Shown piece after piece: positions 34,233 to 42,071 of a stretch of DNA of 64,000 nt. Origin of the DNA: Bacteroidota bacterium (lineage in GTDB: Bacteria; Bacteroidota; Bacteroidia; Bacteroidales; F082); the NCBI GenBank assembly GCA_023396415.1, contig JAEWWJ010000106.1, positions 17,677-81,676 of the forward strand. The letters are read 5' to 3'. Position numbers and translations under genes: made by a program. Position 1 is the first letter of the stretch. Each line of letters begins with the position of its first letter. Below the pieces are notes generated by a model. That model was given only the letters and a program-made list of their open reading frames with translations. It had not been told where the DNA came from and ran no database searches.

Positions 34233-35792
34233 CTATTCTAAAAGCATTTTCTGTAAATAAAACACGTTTCTGGGGTTTTGAGATCTAAGGCGATTGTTCG
34301 TAATGCGCTGGTAGCCTGACACAAGAAAATTGTTTCCGTACCACCAACTGATTTCTGAATAATTTTCTTCGGTAACACGGTCATTGGAGAAGGTGTTCTC
34401 TACCTTTGTTTGCTCAATCTGACCTATTTCTTTCCCATTGTGGTTCATCACTTTTGAGGTGATCACACCTTTTTTAACAAAGGCAGCAACAATGTCAGTG
34501 CTATCGGAAAAAACATCTACCACACTTTGCAACCTTTGCAACATCACATCGCGAAGCTCAACATCATTGCTAAAAAGCAAATTGCCCTGTTTATCGAATC
34601 CGGCAATTAGGCCTGAAAAAAAATTGTAGCCTTCAAAAATGGAATAAGTAAAAGGTGATAATCGGCCATAAAAATCATAGTCCATACGTGTTTCAATTCT
34701 ATATTGAGGCTTAAAAGCCTCTGCGGCAAACAGATAGTTTTTGCCAATGGATTGAAGACGCGGTTTATAAAACTGGAAAACTATTTCGTCACGCGACGGC
34801 TTTTCGCGCGACCGTGCTTGACGCTGTTGGGTGCGCATAAGATCGTCTTTCGACAGGGCCTTATAAATATTGGTAAACCCTTCAAAAGGATGGTAGCGCT
34901 GCACTTGAACTCCATTTGCGGTGATGCGTATAAAAAACAAGCCTTTGGAGGTAAAGGTCAAAGCATCTTGGTCGGCAGTTTCAGTGATTTTATTGCTTCG
35001 ACCTTCGCTATTATCGTAACTTCCTATGGCCACGAGTGTTCCTTTTTGCTCAGCCGAAAGCAAATAGGAGTGTAAAAAATAGGGGCTTGTAGCCAGTGGA
35101 ACAGAAATCATCTGTCGGCCTCGTATATCATAAATTTGAAAAACTTCTTCTTTAAAGCGTTTAGATTCAAAGCTTTTAAATGAAACGAGAAACTGCTTTG
35201 AAACTGTATCGGCGGTTATGTTTTGAATGATTGTTTGGTTTTGTATGCCATGAGGGAGACTGTTCACAGTAAAACGATCCATATCGTACAACAGCAAATC
35301 CGATTGGAATTTGTCGAGATTTACACCAAGAAGCACCCTGTTGTCAATTGACGCAAAACCAACGATTTTGGCTTTTTCGGGCAGGCCGCCACCCAAAAGC
35401 TGAAATCGGCTTTCTCTCAAATTAAATTTCAGCAGCTCATAACCGGCTTTTTCGCTTTTACGCCCCTCCATGTTGGTAAATAAAAACATGGCTTGGTTTG
35501 AACTCGTTGTTGTTGCTGCACAAACCCAACCATTGGTGACAGCCACGTTTTGAACCCATTGCTCTTGAAAATTAGTGTCATATAATGTAAAATACCACTT
35601 TTTTTTACCCTCTTCGGAAAGGTCGGTGCTTTCAAAAAAAAGCAAAAAACCATTTTCGCCTAACAACACCTTTTGGTATGAAGGCACATCAATACGGGCC
35701 GCAATTTCAATCCGTGAAGGCTCAACAACCTGTGCGATAGGCGAAACGCTTTTAAAAACGAAAACCATCAAGAGCATTGCTTTCAACATCAT
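34233..35792 (-). CDS. Secreted protein of unknown function
   Basis: 519 residues if translation starts at the ATG at 35792 (MMLKAMLLMVFVFKSVSPIAQ, a good signal peptide). The frame stays open to 35873, but that would overlap the CDF gene and put hydrophilic residues before the signal. The mature part has repeated short beta-like units with phrases such as KWYFTLYDTNFQEQWVQNV and LLKFNLRESRFQLLGGG, compatible with a propeller, followed by NYLFAAEAFKPQYR near 375-390. I do not recognise a family. It lies 67 bp downstream of the CDF transporter gene on the same strand and may be co-transcribed. No T9SS domain. Confidence 0.65.
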   Translation of the reverse strand: MMLKAMLLMVFVFKSVSPIAQVVEPSRIEIAARIDVPSYQKVLLGENGFLLFFESTDLSEEGKKKWYFTLYDTNFQEQWVQNVAVTNGWVCAATTTSSNQAMFLFTNMEGRKSEKAGYELLKFNLRESRFQLLGGGLPEKAKIVGFASIDNRVLLGVNLDKFQSDLLLYDMDRFTVNSLPHGIQNQTIIQNITADTVSKQFLVSFKSFESKRFKEEVFQIYDIRGRQMISVPLATSPYFLHSYLLSAEQKGTLVAIGSYDNSEGRSNKITETADQDALTFTSKGLFFIRITANGVQVQRYHPFEGFTNIYKALSKDDLMRTQQRQARSREKPSRDEIVFQFYKPRLQSIGKNYLFAAEAFKPQYRIETRMDYDFYGRLSPFTYSIFEGYNFFSGLIAGFDKQGNLLFSNDVELRDVMLQRLQSVVDVFSDSTDIVAAFVKKGVITSKVMNHNGKEIGQIEQTKVENTFSNDRVTEENYSEISWWYGNNFLVSGYQRITNNRLRSQNPRNVFYLQKMLLE

Positions 35793-35859
35793 ATTGTGAA
35801 ACGCAATAAAGTTATAAGTCAATTTCACTTCGGTTGGCCGACTTCGGCCCTTATTCTGT

Positions 35860-36816
35860 TTATTTCTCATCATTTTCTTTTAATGTTTCTTGTACATCTT
35901 TTCCCGAAACCCCAAAAACTTCAGCATGTTGATCGGTACCGTAAGGCTCCATATGCAACACTACGTCGTAAGTGCTTGGTATTGATTTCTTTATCTCATC
36001 TTCAACTTGATGTCCTATCTGATGAGCTTCAAAAAGCGACAGGTTTCCATCCACTTCAATGTCGAGGGCAATCATATAATAATGGGCTAATTTGCGCGCC
36101 CTGATGCGGTGCGGATTGCGCACTTTCGGCACCCGCGAAGCTGCCTGAACGATACTGGTGTAAACGCCTTGGTCGGCAACGCCATCCATCAATTCACGAC
36201 TTGAGGTAATGATCATGCGTACGGCCACCACCATAATCCACACACTCACCGCCAGAGCAGTAATAGAATCGAGCAATGGCATTTTGAAAACATGGGTTAG
36301 AACAAGTCCTATCAAAACCGAAACAGAAATAATCACATCATTTTGCATGTTTCGAGCGTTGGCGCGCAACATCGGACTGTCAATCTGCTTTCCGGTTTTG
36401 TTCAGATAGCGTGCAAGCAACTGCTTCCCGACAATGGAAACGACGACCACAACGATGGCCAAAGCTGAAGGGATGGCGCGATGTTGGCCATCATAAAGGT
36501 TGCCGATGGTAGCGATGGTTAGCTGCGCACCGGCAAAAAACACTATAAAAGCCACCAGTTTTGCCGCCACAGTATCGGCTCTGTCATAGCCATAAGGATG
36601 TCGGCTGTTGGCCGGTTTGGAGATAATACGCGCCGTGATTAAGGTGATGAGAGAGGTAAAAACATCACTTAGCGAATCTACTCCATCGGCAACTACTGCC
36701 AAGCTACCGGAAATCCAACCGATCGAAATTTTAAGAATGGATAGAATCCCATTCCCCAACAAGCTAATATTGGAAGCCTTAATAATCTTTTTTTGGCGAT
36801 AATTTGCCTCTGACAT
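35860..36816 (-). CDS. Cation diffusion facilitator (CDF) metal transporter
   Basis: 318 residues with six membrane helices and a cytoplasmic C-terminal domain (from about 215, VPKVRNPHRIRARKLAHYYMIALDIEVDG). HPYGYDRADTVAA after helix 2 is the family hallmark. Transport site A by alignment with FieF (YiiP): D47 and D51 in VDSLSD, and N156 plus D160 in ARNMQND, so the usual histidine of helix 5 is replaced by asparagine. This suggests a metal preference different from zinc transporters, perhaps manganese, iron or cobalt, but it is not proof. It exports divalent metal from the cytoplasm. Promoter at 36836-36866. Confidence 0.9.
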   Translation of the reverse strand: MSEANYRQKKIIKASNISLLGNGILSILKISIGWISGSLAVVADGVDSLSDVFTSLITLITARIISKPANSRHPYGYDRADTVAAKLVAFIVFFAGAQLTIATIGNLYDGQHRAIPSALAIVVVVVSIVGKQLLARYLNKTGKQIDSPMLRANARNMQNDVIISVSVLIGLVLTHVFKMPLLDSITALAVSVWIMVVAVRMIITSSRELMDGVADQGVYTSIVQAASRVPKVRNPHRIRARKLAHYYMIALDIEVDGNLSLFEAHQIGHQVEDEIKKSIPSTYDVVLHMEPYGTDQHAEVFGVSGKDVQETLKENDEK

Positions 36817-36835
36817 GTTACTTCACTTTGTATGG

Positions 36836-36866
36836 CAAAGGTACGCAATGCTTTCTTCCATCACAA
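36836..36866 (-). promoter_or_regulatory. Promoter for the CDF transporter
   Basis: Minus strand TTG (36864-36866), 20 bp, TACCTTTG (36836-36843), a full consensus match 19 nt upstream of the ATG. Confidence 0.5.
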
Positions 36867-36954
36867 TATTCGAGAAAAACTGATTCGCTTTATCACCGAT
36901 TTTGCTTTTAGCGTGCTGCTAAGCTAAATTTGATTTGGAATTTTTATCTACGTT

Positions 36955-37014
36955 ATTCGATAACATCAAAAAATATTATTCGATAAGCAACATTTATTTA
37001 TTGTTTATCAATAA
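36955..37014. repeat. Repeated operator-like motif upstream of the DUF2975 gene
   Basis: ATTCGATAA occurs at 36955-36963 and again at 36978-36986 (23 bp apart, about two helical turns). A related inverted copy, TTATCAATAA, is at 37005-37014 overlapping the -33 region of the promoter for 37055. The likely reader is the small HTH regulator encoded at 37595. Confidence 0.5.
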
Positions 37015-37028
37015 TTATTTTATTTTTG
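37001..37028 (+). promoter_or_regulatory. Promoter of the DUF2975-HTH-CoA-transferase-oxidoreductase operon
   Basis: TTG (37001-37003), 17 bp, TATTTTTG (37021-37028), 26 nt upstream of the ATG at 37055. It is overlapped by the repeated ATTCGATAA-like motif, which suggests repression. Confidence 0.5.
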
Positions 37029-37054
37029 CTCCATCATTTTAATCCATTTATAAG

Positions 37055-37591
37055 ATGTCAAAAAGAAACAACTTCGTATTTACAGCTTTGCACATTGTTG
37101 CTTGGCTCATTTTTGTTGGCTTGTCTATCGAAGCCGGAGGACTGATTGTAAACTTTGTTTACAGTGTATTTAAGCCCGAAATTGTGAGCAGGTTATACCA
37201 AAAGCTTGATTTGAGCAGCATGTACCAGAAAAGCAAATGGGTGTATTTCGGCATGTATGGTTTTGTCCTAACCATCGCTGTGCTGAAAGCAGTGCTTTTC
37301 TACATTTTGATAGAGTTACTTCTCAAATTAGATTTGTCAAAACCGTTTAGCAACCATGCTGCCAAAAAAATTACCCTATTAAGTTACTACACCTTTTCTA
37401 TTGGAATGTTAAGTTTCATTGCAAATCAAACCGCGAAAAAATTGTCGCACTATGGTTTTGAAATTGACAAACTCAGTCAGTTTTGGGTTGACAGTCAGGC
37501 ATTTATTCTGATGGCAGCTATCATCTTTGTTATTGCAACAATTTTCAAAAAGGGAGTTGAAATTCAAAACGAAAACGATTTAACCGTATAA
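37055..37591 (+). CDS. DUF2975 membrane protein
   Basis: 178 residues with four membrane helices (about 9-32, 62-86, 107-123 and 148-165). The end, IFKKGVEIQNENDLTV, is the hallmark of DUF2975, a family almost always followed by a small XRE regulator of the YozG type, as here 3 bp later. The pair is thought to form a membrane-linked regulatory module, but its signal is not known. It is the first gene of a run that continues into the CoA-transferase and 2-oxoacid oxidoreductase genes. Confidence 0.88.
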   Translation: MSKRNNFVFTALHIVAWLIFVGLSIEAGGLIVNFVYSVFKPEIVSRLYQKLDLSSMYQKSKWVYFGMYGFVLTIAVLKAVLFYILIELLLKLDLSKPFSNHAAKKITLLSYYTFSIGMLSFIANQTAKKLSHYGFEIDKLSQFWVDSQAFILMAAIIFVIATIFKKGVEIQNENDLTV

Positions 37592-37594
37592 ACT

Positions 37595-37825
37595 ATGCCA
37601 ATCATTGTAAACTTAGATGTGATGATGGCAAAGCGAAAAATATCGCTGAATGAGCTATCAGATAAAGTTGGATTGACCTTATCTAACCTTTCAATATTAA
37701 AAACAGGAAAAGCAAAAGCCATTAGATTTAGCACCCTGGACATCATCTGTAATGTATTAGAATGTCAGCCGGGCGACATTCTGGAGTATGTGCATGATGA
37801 ACAAAAAACATCCACCCAACAATGA
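37595..37825 (+). CDS. Small XRE-type HTH regulator (YozG-like)
   Basis: 76 residues, MPIIVNLDVMMAKRKISLNELSDKVGLTLSNLSILKTGKAKAIRF in outline: a Cro/C1-type helix-turn-helix of the HTH_26 group covering most of the protein. FSTLDIICNVLECQPGDILEY is the typical end. It sits 3 bp after its usual partner DUF2975 and its stop overlaps the CoA-transferase start by 4 bp (ATGA). It probably controls its own operon through the ATTCGATAA repeats at 36955-37014. Confidence 0.92.
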   Translation: MPIIVNLDVMMAKRKISLNELSDKVGLTLSNLSILKTGKAKAIRFSTLDIICNVLECQPGDILEYVHDEQKTSTQQ

Positions 37826-39045
37826 ACGAAGGGTTACTATCTGATACTAAAGTACTTGAGCTTGCTAACGTACTTGCAGGCCCAAGCGTTGGTGCTATGT
37901 TGGCCGAATTGGGAGCAACAGTGGTGAAAATAGAAAACCCACAAACAAAAGGCGATGTTACGCGAAGCTGGAAGCTCTCCAATGAAGAGACCGACAATGA
38001 TATTTCGGCCTACTTCAGCTGTGTTAACTGGGGCAAGAAGTCATTGGCACTCGATCTTAGCCAAGCTCAAGGACTTGATATTCTGCATCAAATCATTCCT
38101 CATTTCGACATGGTGTTGGTAAGCTACAAACCCGGCGATGCCGAAAAACTGGGTGTGGATTATGAGCGTTTACAACGAATAAACCCCAAACTCATTTACG
38201 GTCACATCACCGGTTATGGATTAAACAACCCTCGATCTGGTTATGATGCCATCATTCAAGCCGAAGCAGGCTTCACCTTTATCAATGGAGAAAAAGGTGG
38301 TAAACCGACAAAGATGCCCGTGGCTTTAATGGACATTCTTGCAGCACACCAACTGAAAGAAGCTATCTTAATTGCACTTCTTCAACGTTATAAAACAGGA
38401 AAAGGAACCTATATTGACGTTTCATTGCTCAAAAGCGGTATCGTTTCATTGGCCAATCAAGCGGCCAACTGGTTGGTAGCAAACCACATACCGCAAGCCA
38501 TGGGTTCCGATCATCCCACAATAGTACCTTATGGAACCGTGTTTGAAACAGCCGACAACAAACCCATCGTTTTGGCTGTTGGCACTGACGTACAATTTAG
38601 AGCGTTGTGTGAAGTTCTAAACATCAATACCTTAGCTTTTGATAAACGATACACTTCTAATTTTTTGAGGGTTCAAAACCGCGAAAGTCTTCAGATTATT
38701 CTGACCGAATGGATTGGGAAAATGAACCGCAATGAGCTGCTGATGGCCCTCCATGAGCGAAATATTCCTGCTGCCGGAGTGTTGAATATGCAAGAAGTTT
38801 TTGAACAAAAAGAAGCTAAATCGCTCCTTCTGGAAGGTCAAACCTCACACGGAATACAATTAAAAGGTATACGCTCTGTTGCTTTCAACATGAAAGATAA
38901 TACTTTTGCAACCATTCTGCAGTCACCTCCGCATTTTGGCGAACACTCCGCCGAGGTGTTGCAGCAATTTCTTGGTTTTTCAAACAATAAAATAAAATCA
39001 CTCATTGATTCAAATGTGATCTATGACAACAACTTCAAACAATAA
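37822..39045 (+). CDS. CaiB/BaiF family CoA-transferase (class III)
   Basis: 407 residues. Starts with TKVLELANVLAGPSVGAMLAELGA and KIENP, the family's amino-terminal Rossmann pattern. GYDAIIQAEAGF and MPVALMDILAAHQLKEAIL hold the catalytic aspartate (the D of ALMDI), and GKGTYIDVSLL follows. It moves CoA between carboxylic acids by an Asp-acyl intermediate. The substrate pair is not predictable from sequence. It is translationally coupled to the regulator (ATGA overlap) and overlaps the next gene, the oxidoreductase alpha subunit, by 23 bp, which ties CoA transfer to 2-oxoacid/acyl-CoA chemistry. Confidence 0.92.
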   Translation: MNEGLLSDTKVLELANVLAGPSVGAMLAELGATVVKIENPQTKGDVTRSWKLSNEETDNDISAYFSCVNWGKKSLALDLSQAQGLDILHQIIPHFDMVLVSYKPGDAEKLGVDYERLQRINPKLIYGHITGYGLNNPRSGYDAIIQAEAGFTFINGEKGGKPTKMPVALMDILAAHQLKEAILIALLQRYKTGKGTYIDVSLLKSGIVSLANQAANWLVANHIPQAMGSDHPTIVPYGTVFETADNKPIVLAVGTDVQFRALCEVLNINTLAFDKRYTSNFLRVQNRESLQIILTEWIGKMNRNELLMALHERNIPAAGVLNMQEVFEQKEAKSLLLEGQTSHGIQLKGIRSVAFNMKDNTFATILQSPPHFGEHSAEVLQQFLGFSNNKIKSLIDSNVIYDNNFKQ

Positions 39046-40150
39046 AATAGCCTTCATTGATGGCTCAAGACTCATCACTGAGGCCTGCGTGCAGGCGGGT
39101 GCTGAGGTATTTGTGGGCTATCCGATTACCCCGGCCAACCTGCTTTATTCCTACTCCAACCAGCGTTTTCCGGTGATGATGGCCGCCCCCGACGAAATTA
39201 CCACCCTGCAATGGATGACGGGCTTTGCTGCCTTGGGCAAATTACCCGTTACCGCAACTGCCTTTCCGGGTTATGCGCTGATGATCGAATCCATCAACAT
39301 GGCCATGATGATGGAACTGCCAATGGTCATTATTTTGGTGCAACGCTTAGGCCCCGCAACCGGAACGGCAACCAGCGGCGCACAAGGCGACATCAATGGT
39401 GTGTATGGAACCATTTCAGGCGGTTTCAAAATTCCAACATTTTGCATTTCCAACCTTCAGGATTGTTGGGAACTGACTGTAAAAGCTGTTGAAGCAGCCA
39501 TTCGGTTGCGTACTCCGGTGGTATTACTTTCATCCAAAGAAATGGTGATGACGCAAATGAGCTTCGACTTATCTGGCCTGCCCGACATCGAAAAAGTAGC
39601 ATGGAAGCTACATGATGAAAATCAGGATTACAAAACATACTCCACTGATGAGCAACTAATTCCGGCTTTTTTACCTATAACTCAAAACCAACATCAAGTG
39701 CGTTTCACCGCAAGTACACACGACAAAAGTGGCATCTTACAAAACACAAGCCCTGAGGCCCTAGCCAACTCCACACGCCTCAAAACAAAACTCGACTTGC
39801 ATATAAACGACTATCTTTTTTACAGCTATGATGCTGAAAAAGGAGCCGAAACCATTGTCTTTAGCTTCGACATCACGGCTCAGGCCAGTCGCGAAGCAGT
39901 ACTTCTTTTGCGTCAAGAAGGCTATAAAGTTTCATTGCTTATTGCCAAAACATTGTTTCCGATCCCCGAAATTTATCCTCAAATCCTATCTAATTACAAA
40001 AAAATTGTTGTAGCAGAAGAAAATTTAGACGGACAATACAAACACTTGCTTTTTGGCAGCCATCCAGGCTCGCATATCAAATCAGTAAACGCTTTCGGCA
40101 GAATGATACAACCCGAAGAAATTATGGAGGAGGTGAAAAACAATGGATAA
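39023..40150 (+). CDS. 2-oxoacid:ferredoxin oxidoreductase alpha subunit (KorA-like)
   Basis: 375 residues. VFVGYPITPANLLYSYSN carries the YPITP motif of alpha subunits, followed by APDEITTLQWMTGFAALG and PGYALMIESINMAMMMELPMVII, the pyrimidine-domain core, and a transketolase-C-like C-terminal domain with FGRMIQPEEI. This is the four-subunit-type alpha chain without fused gamma. With the beta-gamma chain encoded next (8-bp overlap) it should interconvert a 2-oxoacid plus CoA with acyl-CoA, CO2 and reduced ferredoxin. Sequence alone does not decide between 2-oxoglutarate, branched-chain or aromatic 2-oxoacids. Confidence 0.92.
   Translation: MTTTSNNKIAFIDGSRLITEACVQAGAEVFVGYPITPANLLYSYSNQRFPVMMAAPDEITTLQWMTGFAALGKLPVTATAFPGYALMIESINMAMMMELPMVIILVQRLGPATGTATSGAQGDINGVYGTISGGFKIPTFCISNLQDCWELTVKAVEAAIRLRTPVVLLSSKEMVMTQMSFDLSGLPDIEKVAWKLHDENQDYKTYSTDEQLIPAFLPITQNQHQVRFTASTHDKSGILQNTSPEALANSTRLKTKLDLHINDYLFYSYDAEKGAETIVFSFDITAQASREAVLLLRQEGYKVSLLIAKTLFPIPEIYPQILSNYKKIVVAEENLDGQYKHLLFGSHPGSHIKSVNAFGRMIQPEEIMEEVKNNG
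40126..40135 (+). promoter_or_regulatory. Strong Shine-Dalgarno within korA end, for the beta-gamma gene
   Basis: GGAGGAGGTG ends 7 nt before the ATG at 40143. It is complementary to the 16S rRNA 3' end and one of very few such sites in the window, inside the last codons of the alpha gene. It fixes the start at 40143. Confidence 0.75.
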
Positions 40151-41411
40151 GAATTTTTTAGTTGACAGCAAAGCTCTGCCCTTTTGCAAAGGATGTACCC
40201 ACACCAGCGTTGCCCAAAGCACCGAAAGAGCACTTCAAAAGTTGGGCTACGACCCGCTTGATGTAATTTTCGTGACGGATATCGGCTGTCACGGCATCAT
40301 TGACAAATCGCTCAAATCACACACTGTGCATGGCTTACACGGACGTTCGGTAGCTTTGGCAAGTGGCATTGCAGCAGGACTTCCGAAGGATAGTGGCAAA
40401 AAAGTGATCGTTTTTATTGGCGATGGAGGAGCCACAATTGGAATGCAACACCTTTTGGTTGCCGCACACCATAATTTCCCGATGACTGTGGTGGTTCATA
40501 ACAATATGCTGTATGGAATGACCGGCGGCCAACCCAGCGAGTTCACTCCCGAAGGATTCAACACGCCCACCTCACCCAACCGCTCAGCAATGGGTGCTAT
40601 TGATATGGTTCGGCTGATGGAAGGCGTTGGGGCTGCCTATGTGAGTCGAATTTCAGGCATCGGCGACCTCTCCAACGAGTTGGCCGAAGCGTTTTCTCAG
40701 CCCGGATTTTCGTTGATAGAAGTCATGGAGATTTGTACCAGTTACGGTGTTAAATCCAACCCCGGTATGAAACTCAGGCAAGTGATTGAAACATCAGGCC
40801 TGCAACTCACCAAACACACCACCCACCGTGCCGAGGCACCGCAACAAAATTACGAGAGCTTTTCTACCAGCCTCATCACCGAAAAACTAACTATCGCAAA
40901 AGAATTTGAGCCCACAAAAAAAGGAACCATGCGTATTCTATTGTGTGGCTCGGCGGGCGAAGGCACACAATCGGCAGCAGAATTTTTAGCAAGAACCGCT
41001 ATGCTTTCGGGGCTTTATGCAACTAAAAAAGGCCACTATCCGGTTACAGTTGGTGTAGGATTTTCAGCCGCCGAAGTCATCATTTCCGATCAGCCAATCT
41101 TTTACACCGGCTCCACCAAACCCGATTTCATGCTCATTACCTCTCAAGATGGACTTGATTATGCCATGCCAAGAATTAAAATATCGGATCGTTCTACCAT
41201 CATTTTAGACAATAGCCTTCCATTGCCCGAAACAAAATCAAGCCTTCAACCTAACGATCTGCGCATGAAAGCCGGTTCGAGAAACGCGGCGATGTTGAGT
41301 GTTTTTCATCTCGTCAGAAACTATGAAATTCTCAGCCTAGCCTCACTATTAACCGCTTACTCGCGCAATAAACTGGCGGCCAAAGTTCCTGTTGAAACTT
41401 TTTTGGTTTAA
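40143..41411 (+). CDS. 2-oxoacid:ferredoxin oxidoreductase, fused beta-gamma subunit
   Basis: 422 residues. The beta part (1 to about 235) has the TPP motif GDGGATIG ... HNNMLYGMTGG and four cysteines at positions expected for the 4Fe-4S ligands: C15 and C18 (FCKGCTH), C49 (DIGCHG) and C198 (EICTSYG). From about residue 263 a gamma subunit follows (MRILLCGSAGEGTQSAAEFLAR ... VGVGFSAAEVIISD). Beta and gamma are normally separate chains, so this is a fusion. There is no ferredoxin-like delta domain (no C-x2-C-x2-C cluster), so electrons pass to a free ferredoxin. The gene ends 10 bp before a 52-bp palindrome. Confidence 0.93.
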   Translation: MDKNFLVDSKALPFCKGCTHTSVAQSTERALQKLGYDPLDVIFVTDIGCHGIIDKSLKSHTVHGLHGRSVALASGIAAGLPKDSGKKVIVFIGDGGATIGMQHLLVAAHHNFPMTVVVHNNMLYGMTGGQPSEFTPEGFNTPTSPNRSAMGAIDMVRLMEGVGAAYVSRISGIGDLSNELAEAFSQPGFSLIEVMEICTSYGVKSNPGMKLRQVIETSGLQLTKHTTHRAEAPQQNYESFSTSLITEKLTIAKEFEPTKKGTMRILLCGSAGEGTQSAAEFLARTAMLSGLYATKKGHYPVTVGVGFSAAEVIISDQPIFYTGSTKPDFMLITSQDGLDYAMPRIKISDRSTIILDNSLPLPETKSSLQPNDLRMKAGSRNAAMLSVFHLVRNYEILSLASLLTAYSRNKLAAKVPVETFLV

Positions 41412-41421
41412 AAAATATGCT

Positions 41422-41473
41422 GTATATAAATTTTTTGCGTCACCCAATTGGGTGACGCAAGAAATTTATATAC
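41422..41473. terminator. 52-bp near-perfect palindrome, probable bidirectional terminator
   Basis: The left and right 26-base halves are complementary except for one position (T at 41434 opposite G at 41461, which can wobble in RNA). The GC-rich core TTGCGTCACCC/GGGTGACGCAA is flanked by AT-rich arms ending in TATATA. It lies between the convergent oxidoreductase operon (stop 41411) and thioredoxin gene (stop 41539). Confidence 0.75.
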
Positions 41474-41538
41474 TAATGACAATCAATACGTTACTGATTT
41501 CAAGGTATTAAAAGTGCCAAAGTCAGTAAAGCGATGGA

Positions 41539-41868
41539 TTAAGCTTCAAACAGAAGCGAATAGGGTCTTTCTATGGCTTCGGCAATTTGCGAAACCGACA
41601 CAAATTTGCTCCAACGTTGGAACTCCCTTCCTTCAAAAAACACCATCAAAGTGGGGTTGGCAAACACGCCATAATGCGCGGTAATTTCGGGATGTGCCTC
41701 AGAATCAATTAGTATAACTTTTAATTTACTAAAATCGGAAGCTACCATTTCCTGAACCTTAGGCCTGAGACTGACACATGGTGCGCAATGGTTACTAAAA
41801 AAATAAAGAAGAAGGCCGGGGTTTTGTTTTACCTCTTCGTTGAGGGTCGTTAAATCTAAATACTGCAT
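41539..41868 (-). CDS. Thioredoxin family protein with CAPC active site
   Basis: 109 residues, no signal peptide, cytoplasmic. The active site is C28-A-P-C31 (NHCAPCVSLRPKV) rather than the usual CGPC. The FANPT motif supplies the cis-proline region. Strand order fits a small thioredoxin. It reduces disulfides of unknown partner proteins. The CAPC variant changes redox potential modestly in engineered thioredoxins; whether it matters here is unknown. A -7 element, TATCTTTG, is at 41885-41892 on the minus strand. Confidence 0.88.
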   Translation of the reverse strand: MQYLDLTTLNEEVKQNPGLLLYFFSNHCAPCVSLRPKVQEMVASDFSKLKVILIDSEAHPEITAHYGVFANPTLMVFFEGREFQRWSKFVSVSQIAEAIERPYSLLFEA

Positions 41869-42071
41869 GTTTTGAAACTTTTTGCAAAGATAGGGCGCGC
41901 AGCCTGTTTGTGCACCAATTTAATGTTTGAAGTGGAAAACTGATCAAATCGGAGAATAAAAGCCTCAACTTCCATTTATAGCTTTTGTTTTGGCAAGGGC
42001 TTTTTATCTAATTTCGCACCGAAAATAACAAGCGTTTTCATAGCTTACTTTTAAAGATTATCCTCTCGACA

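Noticed and set aside
41422..41473. CRISPR repeat, attachment site or insertion-sequence end
   Set aside because: A single palindrome occurs with no spacer-repeat array, no target duplication and no transposase or integrase nearby.
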